In this document: piece by piece, positions 24,065 through 32,478 of the stretch | How positions within the stretch are numbered: the first letter of the stretch is position 1 | Layout: each line of letters opens with the position of its first letter | Source of the DNA: Stieleria tagensis | Lineage (GTDB): Bacteria; Planctomycetota; Planctomycetia; Pirellulales; Pirellulaceae | Assembly: GCF_024129865.1 (NCBI RefSeq) | Contig: NZ_JAMYFE010000014.1 | Coordinates: forward strand, 1 to 64,000 | Direction of reading: 5' to 3' | DNA length: 64,000 bases | The notes under the pieces: model-generated | The model's database searches: none | Told to the model about the DNA's origin: nothing | The model's input: only the letters and a program-made list of their open reading frames with translations | Made by a program: the position numbers and the translations under genes

Positions 24065-24211
24065 CGAAATTTGATCCGGCTGGGCGTTCCACGTCGTCCA
24101 GCGTTCCGCCATGCACGCAGCCGCAAGGGACCTTGGCGGATGTCCAAGACCATCGCCAGCGGTGTGGGCATGACGAACAAGTGGTTACAGGCTCAGGGCG
24201 TCTTGAGCTGA
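24065..24211 (+). pseudogene. Group II intron maturase, C-terminal remnant, copy 2
   Basis: This is a second maturase tail: NLIRLGVPRRPAFRHARSRK, GPWRMSKTIASGVGMTNKW and LQAQGVLS, ending at a TGA in the same place as copy 1, again followed by KTLWAELAPLR. Sharing this stop implies either that the intron already had it or that the two copies derive from one local event. Everything upstream of the tail is absent. It points opposite to the genes around it. Confidence 0.75.
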
Positions 24212-24243
24212 AAGACTCTGTGGGCGGAACTTGCTCCGCTTCG

Positions 24244-24318
24244 TTGAACCGCCGTATGCGGACCCGCACGTACGGTGGTGTGGGGAGGGCGTCGGGAGAC
24301 CGGCGTCCTTACCCGATT
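24244..24318 (+). ncRNA. Group II intron domains V-VI remnant, copy 2
   Basis: Domain V reads accgccgtatgcggacccgc then acgtacggtggt, with intact CCGCCGTA/TACGGTGG and GCG/CGC stems. Domain VI follows (ggggagggcgtcgggagacc then ggcgtccttaccc), ending near gattt. It is better preserved than copy 1. The intron 3' end lies 19 bp from the stop codon of the next minus-strand gene. Confidence 0.78.
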
Positions 24319-24337
24319 TATCGCAAATCTCGTGGCA

Positions 24338-24964
24338 TCATCCAAAATGTTCTCGCAATCCTTGGGTGTCTGGTCCTGGAGTATTCATTTTCTCCTGGTA
24401 ACTCTCTGGATCGAAGATACTGAGATAAACGAGCGTGGACTGAATCCGCGAGAGTAGACTAGAGAAGACGTCTGGGCGAGATCGCATAAATCGGCCAATA
24501 GCCAAGATCAATCGATCAGCCTGCGTGGGCATTAATCGTTCGAGTTTGCGTCGCTCATCGTCGGATACTTCAGAGCCATCAAAGAAACGTTTCAGGCGAT
24601 TGGCAAGAATCGAATGTTCGAGTGCAACGAGGCACGCCAAATAGAACGAAGTGCTGTCATTGGCCTCAAGAGAATCGAGCCCATCGCCACCGATTAACCC
24701 AGTTGTCATGTACACCGAGTACACCACGCAGAACTCGTGGGGTCCGTCAATGTCTCCGCGGCACAAAGCCTCGTGATCAAACATTTCCGCCAAAGCGCAG
24801 CAAACAACGTCTGCTAATTCGGCGTCTCCAAGACGAGCTGCAATCGATTCGTAGGTTTGTGTCTTCAAGAAAAGTTCGTTGCGATAACGGCAGCCGTCAC
24901 CGGGCACGGAGAGACGACTTTCCATTCGTGAAAACGCGCAAGCCGTGCTCCGTGTGCACGGCAT
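24338..24964 (-). CDS. Hypothetical protein of the accessory island
   Basis: The product is about 208 residues from the ATG at 24964. I prefer this start to the longer frame (25060) because AGAAGG lies ~8 bp upstream and it avoids overlapping the preceding gene. The protein is mainly helical (YESIAARLGDAELADVVCCA, YLACLVALEHSILANRLKRF). The segment GLIGGDGLDSLEAN loosely recalls the Asn/Gly-rich loop of DMP19/DUF4375 proteins, but I cannot confirm that. It is probably co-transcribed with the gene 17 bp upstream. Confidence 0.55.
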   Translation of the reverse strand: MPCTRSTACAFSRMESRLSVPGDGCRYRNELFLKTQTYESIAARLGDAELADVVCCALAEMFDHEALCRGDIDGPHEFCVVYSVYMTTGLIGGDGLDSLEANDSTSFYLACLVALEHSILANRLKRFFDGSEVSDDERRKLERLMPTQADRLILAIGRFMRSRPDVFSSLLSRIQSTLVYLSIFDPESYQEKMNTPGPDTQGLREHFG

Positions 24965-24981
24965 TGTTCTGCCTTCTTGCG

Positions 24982-25515
24982 TCACGTTGAAGCGTTGACG
25001 CATCGGGAAACCCAGTATATCTGCTTGTGGTGGTGAGATCCAAATTCCGCGACCCAGCAATCGGCGTCGCGTTTGGTGGTTGGGATTCCGATCTTGACTT
25101 GGTTGCCATCGTCTCCCTGTCGCCAGACCTGAAAGGCATCAAGCTCAAGCAAGGCACAGTTCTGGTCGGCAAACCGCTCGATCATTGCCTCACGGTCAGG
25201 GGCGAACATGTCGGGCGGGACGTCAACCAGTTCACGGTCCCAGTGGCGCAGATGCCGACGTACATGTTGAGCACACGGCAAATCAGCGTAAACAGAAGCG
25301 CCTTCGGACAGATGAAAGAATTCAACCCCAAGCTCTAACCCGCAGTCAAATCGAACTGCCCAATAGTCGGCGTCACCAAGACCGGGTTCATCAGCAACAA
25401 CTGGTTCGACGTCAAAGAATGACGCTGCGTCCTCGCGACGAACGTTCAGTTGGCAAACGTGAAACCAAGGTTTTGTCTTGTTGCCTAGAATCGTTGTGAC
25501 GTCGAGTGCAATCAT
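24982..25515 (-). CDS. Hypothetical protein of the accessory island
   Basis: The protein has 177 residues and is soluble and acidic (WFHVCQLNVRREDAASFFDV, DCGLELGVEFFHLSEGASVY). Two His/Trp-containing ends (EFGSHHHKQIYWVSRC) stand out. No family is recognised. It is the first gene of the four-gene minus-strand island and lies 17 bp before the next coding start. It is probably a cassette gene of the immunity-like island, but function is unknown. Confidence 0.55.
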   Translation of the reverse strand: MIALDVTTILGNKTKPWFHVCQLNVRREDAASFFDVEPVVADEPGLGDADYWAVRFDCGLELGVEFFHLSEGASVYADLPCAQHVRRHLRHWDRELVDVPPDMFAPDREAMIERFADQNCALLELDAFQVWRQGDDGNQVKIGIPTTKRDADCWVAEFGSHHHKQIYWVSRCVNAST

Positions 25516-25796
25516 TGATTCAGTGGCAGAACAATATTGTATGGGCGGTCCGAGTGCTGGTATCTACTGCGATATCCCGTCGTCGGACTGCCAATAATGG
25601 GAACCACCCATAGTACGGGGGTCTGGTGGGGTGGTCAACGAAATTTCGCTCGTTTCCATGGTCTGGCGACCACGGCAGTGGCTGTGTCAGGCTTGCCGGC
25701 AGATCGAACGCGTCGTCGCCTCAGGCCGATTCATTTGCTGCACCACAAAGTGGGGGCGAGAAAACGTTGTCAGAACTCTTTTCCCCACAAAGCTGA
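25516..25796. other. Intergenic gap between island and T6SS
   Basis: These 281 bp hold no convincing gene. It is upstream of the island's first minus-strand gene, so its promoter is expected here, and it also follows the tssM stop codon. I see no clear terminator hairpin. Confidence 0.4.
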
Positions 25797-27935
25797 TTAG
25801 AGCCATTTGACTAACAGCAGTAATGCTAAGAGTACAGTGAGGATCCAGCCGGCGATGGCGAACAGGCGGAACGAGCGGTGGGTTCGCATCGCGGCTTGTG
25901 TCCATTGGACTTGCGATTGTTCATCGACCAGTTTGTCTTTCAGGACGCCTTTGACGAACGCCGGTTGTCCGGTCGTCGCACCACTGGCGGCGAAGTAACA
26001 ACCGCTGAAGAAAAAGGATTCGTCGTTTTCAGGATCTGTAGATTGATCGCTTGATTCACACCCAAACGCTTGACCGAGAACGATCCGCAATCGCGGTTTC
26101 AGCTCGTGACGAATCTTGCTGGTCAGGGCATACAGTTTGCGATTGCCACGCTGTTGGGCCAAGCCGTCTTCACGGCTGAACAACCGGTACACCCAGTCTT
26201 CGAACGCATCGCACAATCGGTCACTGTGGGTATTCAATTCGTTGGGTGTCGGTCGGCTGCGAAGATCAAATCGGCCGCCCAATCGCCGTGAAAGGAGTCC
26301 CGGTTGCAGTCGCCGTACCAGTTCACCAAACCCCTTGTCTTGCTCCAGCCCGACCAAGACGGCGGTGACCGGGGCGCGGATTCCCAAGGTTTCTTGAATC
26401 GTGCTGACGTCGCCGCGCGCCGATTGGGCGAAGGCCGAAAGTTGCAGCGGGCCGACCCGCGAGAGTTCAAACGGGATCAATGTCACAGCGCCATTGATTC
26501 CACACATCGGTCGGCGCACCCGTTTGAGCAATTGACAGACATAGCGCAGACGCGGCAATTGATCGGAGGTGTCCAACGAGGCGGGGAGAGCCACTTTGCC
26601 GGCCGCCACGCGCGGCATCGCAACTGGGGCGACGGGTTTGATGCTATTGGTCGCGGTGCCAGTGGTTGCGATGCTGTTTTCGGCAGAGCCACTTTGCGCG
26701 GCGACGGTGGGGTCGAAACGCGCCGAGCGAGCCGCTTCGCTGGCTTGATTGCTGACCGAGCGGACGATCTGGTCCGGGATCGATGAGGGGTTCCCCGCAG
26801 CGTGTGCTGCGGTCGACTGCGCCGAGGTGGCGGCCGAGGGTGTGACCGCAGCGGCAAACCCGGCCGCATCCGGTTGCTGGGGCTGGAATTGATCGAACGA
26901 GATGGTGCCGTCGAAACGTGGCGCAGGCCGCATCGCGTCACGTGAAAACGGCGACGCCGGTGCCTGTGGTGGCGTGGGGACGTGAGCGGCCGGTGCTTGT
27001 GGTGTGGCCGCGGGCATCGAAAACGGAGTGGCGGAAGCCGTTGCTTGTTTGGGTGAGGAATCAACCGACTGGAATTGAATGGTGCCCATGTAGGCATCCG
27101 CTGCGGCGGGTTCAGCTGTGGCGGCGGGCGGGTTTGCCGGCGCCGCTTTCATGTTTGATTCTCGGGTCAATGCTGCGCTAGCTGGTGCAGCAGCTGGATT
27201 GGACGCGGCTCCGGCGGTGGAGGTGGGAGCGGGGGCGGCACGTTGAATTTTGGGCAGCCCGACCGGCGCTGCGGGGGCTGTGGCAGCGGGGCCGCTGCTG
27301 GGCTGGGGCGCCGCTTGGTTGGTGGTTTGCGTGAGACCGCCCGGCGGCACTCGCCGCGCGTTGCTGGTCATCGACGGAGTGGTCCAGCGGCCCATCAGTG
27401 CACTTAGCGAACTTGCGCCGGGGCAAAACAAATAGATCGCATCCGAGCTCATGTACCATTGCAGGGCATGGCTGATGCCACTGGCATCGGGAATCCCGTG
27501 CAGGTTCATTCGCGTGTCGAGCGCCTCCATCAAACCGAGTTCGACTTGGTGGCCGGATGAGCCGAGGATTAAAAAAATTGGGTAATCGGTTGCCTCGATG
27601 CCCTGCGCGTGCAGCGCGTCGATGCCGGCTTGCCAGGCGCGATCGATATCCGGAAATTCACCTTGAATGACTTGGTTCCAGCGACGGATTCCCCAGTACA
27701 AGACGATCGGAATGATCACCACCAATGCGAATTCAATGATCATCCGTGGAATTGTCATCGCATGACTCAGCCGCACGCTTTGCGATCCGAACAGCCGCAG
27801 CGTCCAGACCGCCGCCAGAATCAGGACCAGTGCCAGAGCGGTCCACAGGGCCGCACTGCCGGCGACGGATGAGGGCAGCAGTCGGCGAAAGAAGCGACGC
27901 TTTTTTGTGGGTGGGGTTTCGTTAGACATGGCCAC
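25797..27935 (-). CDS. tssM: Truncated TssM (IcmF) N-terminal-domain protein
   Basis: This is the T6SS inner-membrane protein, 712 residues against the usual 1,100 or more. Two helices lie near residues 29-49 and 65-83. A nucleotide-binding-like domain follows, but the Walker A position reads ILGSSGHQVELG (123-134), lacking the GKT/S of canonical TssM. Residues ~195-455 are a Pro/Ala/Thr-rich linker not seen in typical TssM. Residues ~460-690 fit the cytoplasmic TssM domain (IRAPVTAVLVGLEQDKGFGE). The protein ends in a single helix (FAIAGWILTVLLALLLLV), exactly where the large periplasmic TssJ-binding domain normally begins. It is the last gene after tssK and tssL. Confidence 0.8.
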   Translation of the reverse strand: MAMSNETPPTKKRRFFRRLLPSSVAGSAALWTALALVLILAAVWTLRLFGSQSVRLSHAMTIPRMIIEFALVVIIPIVLYWGIRRWNQVIQGEFPDIDRAWQAGIDALHAQGIEATDYPIFLILGSSGHQVELGLMEALDTRMNLHGIPDASGISHALQWYMSSDAIYLFCPGASSLSALMGRWTTPSMTSNARRVPPGGLTQTTNQAAPQPSSGPAATAPAAPVGLPKIQRAAPAPTSTAGAASNPAAAPASAALTRESNMKAAPANPPAATAEPAAADAYMGTIQFQSVDSSPKQATASATPFSMPAATPQAPAAHVPTPPQAPASPFSRDAMRPAPRFDGTISFDQFQPQQPDAAGFAAAVTPSAATSAQSTAAHAAGNPSSIPDQIVRSVSNQASEAARSARFDPTVAAQSGSAENSIATTGTATNSIKPVAPVAMPRVAAGKVALPASLDTSDQLPRLRYVCQLLKRVRRPMCGINGAVTLIPFELSRVGPLQLSAFAQSARGDVSTIQETLGIRAPVTAVLVGLEQDKGFGELVRRLQPGLLSRRLGGRFDLRSRPTPNELNTHSDRLCDAFEDWVYRLFSREDGLAQQRGNRKLYALTSKIRHELKPRLRIVLGQAFGCESSDQSTDPENDESFFFSGCYFAASGATTGQPAFVKGVLKDKLVDEQSQVQWTQAAMRTHRSFRLFAIAGWILTVLLALLLLVKWL

Positions 27936-27962
27936 GTTCGTGAGTGGTTACCGTGACGTGTG

Positions 27963-28613
27963 TCAGGCGCGAAAGTAGGAAAGGATTAGCAACCCGGCGA
28001 GGATCGTGACCAGCAACCAGGGCCAAACGATTCGCGCGCGATTCCACAGCGGAACAGCGGTGACGATCGCGCGTTCACATTCTTGACCGGCAGTGGCGTC
28101 ATTCCAACGCTGCCTGGCTTGGGCGACCGCGTTGCCGTATTCACCGGCCCAGGCTGGTAGGTCGCTGGCCAGGCCGTGTTTATCGATCAGCATGCGATTG
28201 AGTCGCGCGTCGCGGTACAGCCCGCGAAACCCCAGCATCACGCAGACATAGATCAGTTGCAGCGCGTCATCGGATCCAGAATTCAACGCCGTGTTGGCGT
28301 TAACATAATACAAATCGTTGCAACGTCGGGAATTAAACAGTGACCATTCCAAGACGTTGTCACGCCACCATTGTTGGCCGTTCCAAATGTGGCCATCGAC
28401 CAGCATTTCGTCGATCCAAGTGACCAACGCATACTTGGCCAACTCCCAATTTTCGGCATAGCCGACCAAACGGGCGTCGGCCTGTTGCACCAGGCCTTCG
28501 AGCGTTCGCTTTTCTTCGGCCGGTGAAACGTCTGATCCCGCATCAATTCGCTCCAGCAGAGAGAAAACGTGAATCAGAATCGGGTCGACGGCGTCGGCGA
28601 ATCGAGGTGTCAT
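27963..28613 (-). CDS. tssL: TssL / DotU-family T6SS membrane protein
   Basis: The protein has 216 residues, the core length of DotU-type TssL without a peptidoglycan-binding extension. The cytoplasmic helical domain shows family features (AENWELAKYALVTWIDEMLV, WWRDNVLEWSLFNSRR, ELA/Y..C..LGF-like VCVMLGFRGLYR). A single C-terminal helix (IVWPWLLVTILAGLLILSYF) anchors it in the inner membrane. It partners TssM and TssK to dock the baseplate. It lies 3 bp after tssK and 27 bp before tssM. Confidence 0.9.
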   Translation of the reverse strand: MTPRFADAVDPILIHVFSLLERIDAGSDVSPAEEKRTLEGLVQQADARLVGYAENWELAKYALVTWIDEMLVDGHIWNGQQWWRDNVLEWSLFNSRRCNDLYYVNANTALNSGSDDALQLIYVCVMLGFRGLYRDARLNRMLIDKHGLASDLPAWAGEYGNAVAQARQRWNDATAGQECERAIVTAVPLWNRARIVWPWLLVTILAGLLILSYFRA

Positions 28614-28616
28614 GAT

Positions 28617-30047
28617 TTAAGTACGAATGGCGAACAGTGCGAAACGAAGTCGGGCGCGATTGCCGTCGGGAGTGACAACGTCCAAGTGCCTGGCCCCGGT
28701 CAGTTCGTCATGATTGCGGACCCGCATCGCGACCGTTTGAGTCCGCCGGATTTCAGACCAGCCGGGCGATTCGTATTCATCCTGCGAGATTTTGTAATAC
28801 GTCCAGTACTGGCGGGATGGCAAATCGGGGATGGTTGTCGACACGATCTCGCGACGCAAACCGTTCTGGCGGATATGAAACAGGTTTTCGACTTGGTCGG
28901 CACTGCCGAACACCCAATACCATTCAGCCGATCGCTCGAGCAGCTCCCGCAGATTCGATTCACTCGAACCGCCACGTTCAATCCCCAGGTACCATTCCCA
29001 TTCCGGGTCGAACCATTCGGGTCCCAGTTGGGCGATCATCGTCGCCCCATGGCCTTCGAAATTGGCACGCAAGTATTCGTCGAACTGGGTGGCGTACAGG
29101 ATGCCGAGAATTTTTTCGCGGATGTCAGCGAAAATAAAACCCAGGTTGTCGTGGTCGTAGGGTTCGACTTCGATCGCCCGCCGCTCGGAACCGAAGATCG
29201 ACAGCCGACCGAGAATGCGGGCGAGTTCCGAATAGGCGACGAAGGGGTGCACGCCCAACGCGGGTCCCATCACGTCCAACGTGCTGTAGGCTTCGTTCAA
29301 ACGATCCAGCATCGACACGCGACCTGAATCGGCCGGCTCGAGCGAATGGCGACCGACGCTCAATTGGCGAACCGGTTCGCTAAGCGTGTCCATATTGCCG
29401 CTCAGCACGTCGCGGATTCCTTGCACATAGTGGCGGCGCAAGAACGGCCAAGAACGTGTGGTCAGCACCGGTGGGATATACGAGTCGTCGACGACGGGTT
29501 GCACGTCGCGTTCACTGGCGCTTTTGATTCTCGCGATCGGCAGGACTTCGTAGCCGGCCGTGTCGCCGCCGACGATCAACCGCAAATTCAAGCGGCGAAA
29601 CTCGATCGGTTGACCGGTGTCCTGACCGTTCTCGTCCATCACGGTCATTTCATTGCGCGTGTAGCGGACGAAACCGTTGGTGGCATCTTGGGAAACATTT
29701 GCCCCGCCGAGATTTAGTTTTGGCACGCCGACATAGACCATCAGCGATGATTCCGAGTCCGCGTTGGACTGGGCCTCGAACGCCTCCTTCAAATCGACTT
29801 CCAATTCCTGCCCCGATTCCAGCCGAATCAGCGTGCCGTCACGCAATCGGCCGTCCAATTCTTCGACGCGAAATTGTCCGCTGGCCAAAGCATCTTTGCT
29901 GTAGCTGATCGCGTGCAGCCCATATCCATAGGGATGATCCCAGTGCTGAGACGTATGGGCGAATTCCGACCAATGCCGATCTGCCGCTTGAAGATGCTGG
30001 GGCCGGACAAACAGGCCCTGATACCAATGCACGCGCGGATTCTTCAT
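28617..30047 (-). CDS. tssK: T6SS baseplate protein TssK
   Basis: The protein has 476 residues. The N-terminus VHWYQGLFVRPQHLQAADRH is the TssK signature (VHW.EG.FL.PQHFQ). TssK links the baseplate to the TssL-TssM membrane complex. It is the first gene of the minus-strand tssK-tssL-tssM operon. Its start faces the divergent outer-membrane-protein gene across about 360 bp, where the operon's promoter should lie. Confidence 0.92.
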   Translation of the reverse strand: MKNPRVHWYQGLFVRPQHLQAADRHWSEFAHTSQHWDHPYGYGLHAISYSKDALASGQFRVEELDGRLRDGTLIRLESGQELEVDLKEAFEAQSNADSESSLMVYVGVPKLNLGGANVSQDATNGFVRYTRNEMTVMDENGQDTGQPIEFRRLNLRLIVGGDTAGYEVLPIARIKSASERDVQPVVDDSYIPPVLTTRSWPFLRRHYVQGIRDVLSGNMDTLSEPVRQLSVGRHSLEPADSGRVSMLDRLNEAYSTLDVMGPALGVHPFVAYSELARILGRLSIFGSERRAIEVEPYDHDNLGFIFADIREKILGILYATQFDEYLRANFEGHGATMIAQLGPEWFDPEWEWYLGIERGGSSESNLRELLERSAEWYWVFGSADQVENLFHIRQNGLRREIVSTTIPDLPSRQYWTYYKISQDEYESPGWSEIRRTQTVAMRVRNHDELTGARHLDVVTPDGNRARLRFALFAIRT

Positions 30048-30405
30048 ACGACAGTAACGCCTCTAAAGTACATCAAGTGGGTCCTGGTTAGCGTGACGTT
30101 CGAACACCCCTCCTGCAACACGGGATTATTTAGCGTTTTACGGGCGCCGACCGATGCGTCATCGGCATTCAGGCTGCTCAGCATCGGTCGTCAAACTCGA
30201 TTCCCAACAGAAACTGATCGTTCGTTCGTCAACAACCGACAGAATTTACCCAATTATCATGACCGTAATGAGCCCGAGGACCGATAAACCGATAGAGAAA
30301 TTGCAGCAAGACAATGAACTGTGAAAGATTGACTCGACTAAGCCCATCGCAAGGGCCGGGGCCGAGTCGGTTTGTCACAGAGAACTTCATCGAGAAATCG
30401 AATCA
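30048..30405. promoter_or_regulatory. Divergent intergenic region of the T6SS locus
   Basis: These 358 bp lie between the divergent starts of tssK and the outer-membrane-protein gene. They should contain both promoters. No gene or RNA is visible; the first half is comparatively AT-rich. I cannot assign promoter boxes. Confidence 0.45.
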
Positions 30406-32085
30406 GTGGCGTATCGCTGGCAAGTCAGTTCTGACAAGTCGCCTGGATTGCGCTTGACCTGCGCGCTGATCGTGCTGGTTTTCGCTGTCTCAGTCGCGTC
30501 GGCACAGACCACCGGGTTGAACTCCACCGCAACAGAGACGTCCGCTGCGATCGGGACGGGCGTCGCCCCAGGTTCTGTCGCTTCCCCAGATTCTCTCAGG
30601 CCATGGCGAATGCCACCCGTCGAGCCTGAATTGATCGAATCGATCCCCGCAGACTCTCGCCAGGGGCAGCGGCCGATCGTGATCAGCCCGGTGCCGCCGC
30701 CGATTGACGCAAACACGTCACCTTCGCGGTCCCAGCCGACTGTGGCGTCGGGCGAGTTAGCACTGGATCCCTTCCGTGACGGGCGGTCACAGGCCTTGGT
30801 CGCCGAACCCCAAAGCGAACCGACGTCGAATTCATTTTCATTGCCTTCCACATCATTGCCTTCCACATCACTGCCGTCATCATCTGCCGAGCCCGTCAAT
30901 TCGATCGGCGAAAACCGACCGCGGATTCTGTTCCAGCCCGCGGTGCCATCGCGGGATCGATCGGGGCGGACCATCTTGCGTCCGACGGTCCAGTTGGCCG
31001 ATTCACCACAAGCGGAAATTCTGCCCAGCATCGAAATTCTGTCCGAGATGTACCCGCCGCAAGGTGGTGGCGACGGTCGAGTGGCGTTGGGAGATCGCCT
31101 GGTTGATGCCGGCCGCGGCGCTCCGGACGGTGCGTGGGTGCCTTCGCAATGGGGCGAGCGAGTTCGTGATTTTGGAGACCGTCGCCGGAAACCGTTGATG
31201 CGGTTGTTGGGCGGCGTGCAAGCCTACCGGCAACGCCAGGCACGCCGTGACGCGGGGATTGGAGTGGAACGATTGCCGTTCGCGTTGTTCGAAGTCGATA
31301 CGTCGCAGCCGTCGAACAACTTTCGCGTTCGATTCGATGCCGCCTATGACTGGGAATTTCCTGACCGCGCCGAAGTTTTATGGTCCAAGATCGGTGGGAA
31401 AGGCCCGGCCGAAACGATCCCCATCGAATCATCGGTGGACTACCAAGACATTCGGGTAGCGATCGAAGTCGGCGGAAAGCGATTTTCCGCGACGACCGAG
31501 TTGCCACTTCGTTTCATTGATCCCACGGTGGTCGGCAACACCGGCGGGATGGGCGACATGGTGCTGACGACCAAGACATTGATGATGGACGGCGACTCGT
31601 TTCAATTGACGCAAGTGCTGCGGAATCAGTTGCCAACCGGATCGGCTAGAAACGGCCGCGGAAACGGTCACACCTCGATGGAGCCCGGATTTGTCGCTCG
31701 CTATAGCTGGAGCGAGAAGACGATGATTCACAATGAACTGAAACTTTGGTTTCCACTGGGCGGCGACCCCGATTTCTCAGGGCCCGTGCTGCGATATGGA
31801 TTTGGACTGGCCAATGTTCTTTACGATAGCGATTCAGTGGCCGTGATTCCGACGTTGGAGTTTGTCGGCTGGTCGGTGTTAAGCGGACAAAAAACGGTCG
31901 GGCTTCTTCAGGTCCAAGACATTGATGGTGAGAATATCTTCAACATTTATCCCGGCGTCCGCATGGTTCGTGATACCGGCGGTGGGGCAGGGGTATTTGA
32001 ATTTGGAATCAGTGGCGGGACCAGTGTTTCGACCAGTCACTGGTACGAAAGTCTGATGCGGATGGAACTGCGTTGGACGTTTTAG
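30406..32085 (+). CDS. Secreted outer-membrane beta-barrel-like protein in the T6SS locus
   Basis: The product is 559 residues from a GTG start. A signal peptide ends near SVASAQ (about 23-33). A Pro/Ser-rich region (about 40-200) follows, containing a repeated LPSTSLPSTSLPS stretch. The last ~280 residues have alternating hydrophobic beta-strand character and end in an aromatic residue (MRMELRWTF), as outer-membrane barrels do. I recognise no precise family; the MetA-like/porin class is possible. It sits between the two T6SS operons and is transcribed toward tssA. A T6SS envelope role is conceivable but unproven. Confidence 0.7.
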   Translation: MAYRWQVSSDKSPGLRLTCALIVLVFAVSVASAQTTGLNSTATETSAAIGTGVAPGSVASPDSLRPWRMPPVEPELIESIPADSRQGQRPIVISPVPPPIDANTSPSRSQPTVASGELALDPFRDGRSQALVAEPQSEPTSNSFSLPSTSLPSTSLPSSSAEPVNSIGENRPRILFQPAVPSRDRSGRTILRPTVQLADSPQAEILPSIEILSEMYPPQGGGDGRVALGDRLVDAGRGAPDGAWVPSQWGERVRDFGDRRRKPLMRLLGGVQAYRQRQARRDAGIGVERLPFALFEVDTSQPSNNFRVRFDAAYDWEFPDRAEVLWSKIGGKGPAETIPIESSVDYQDIRVAIEVGGKRFSATTELPLRFIDPTVVGNTGGMGDMVLTTKTLMMDGDSFQLTQVLRNQLPTGSARNGRGNGHTSMEPGFVARYSWSEKTMIHNELKLWFPLGGDPDFSGPVLRYGFGLANVLYDSDSVAVIPTLEFVGWSVLSGQKTVGLLQVQDIDGENIFNIYPGVRMVRDTGGGAGVFEFGISGGTSVSTSHWYESLMRMELRWTF

Positions 32086-32478
32086 CTTCCGGCGGTGGTG
32101 GATCTTGTTAACGATCCGTCGCGTGAGGGAGATCTTTAGCCAGATGCAGGTCCGCGGTTGGCCGGAAGGCGATGTTTTTGGAAAAAGTTCAGCGCCGTTG
32201 CAAAATTTTGTTTGTAATGGGCCCACATGTATGCTGAAGCGATTGTATCTTGGTCGCTATCACCGGCACTTTCATTGCAGAACTCCAACTCAAACATAAA
32301 CCGGTTATTCGTTTTTCAGGGACCGATGAGCTGATTCTACGAATGTTCTACATTTCGAAGACGTTAATGCCCGACAGCCTCGCGCGATGCTTTGTTTCTG
32401 AGTGATGCCAGCGTTTGGCCAGCAGCAAATTCAGCTCTGTCGCAGTGTTAACCCCTTCAAGACGCCGCCACCAACGTT
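32086..32478. promoter_or_regulatory. Intergenic region upstream of tssA
   Basis: These 393 bp hold no convincing gene. The region precedes the nine-gene tssA-to-clpV run and should carry its promoter. AT-rich patches (aaaattttgtttgtaat near 32210) are candidates, but I cannot define boxes. Confidence 0.4.

Larger units (their letters stand above)
23412..24319. repeat. Composite intergenic element, copy 2
   Basis: This is the 908-bp counterpart of copy 1, with the same order of parts: attC-like hairpin, conserved tract, decayed minus-strand coding remnant, ctctgtgccttcgtgcctc inverted repeat, 20-bp inverted repeat, maturase tail and intron domains V-VI. It differs by insertions in the middle (about 23540-23640) and by lacking ~14 bp before the maturase tail. 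Similarity to copy 1 stops exactly at the intron 3' end. Confidence 0.75.

Noticed and set aside
23278-24180. Frames of 233-252 codons on both strands across composite copy 2
   Set aside because: They run through palindromes, the intron 3' end and repeat units, and the corresponding frames in copy 1 are broken.
22002-24319. CRISPR array
   Set aside because: Repeats are long, only two in number, unevenly spaced and composite; there are no regular spacers or cas genes.
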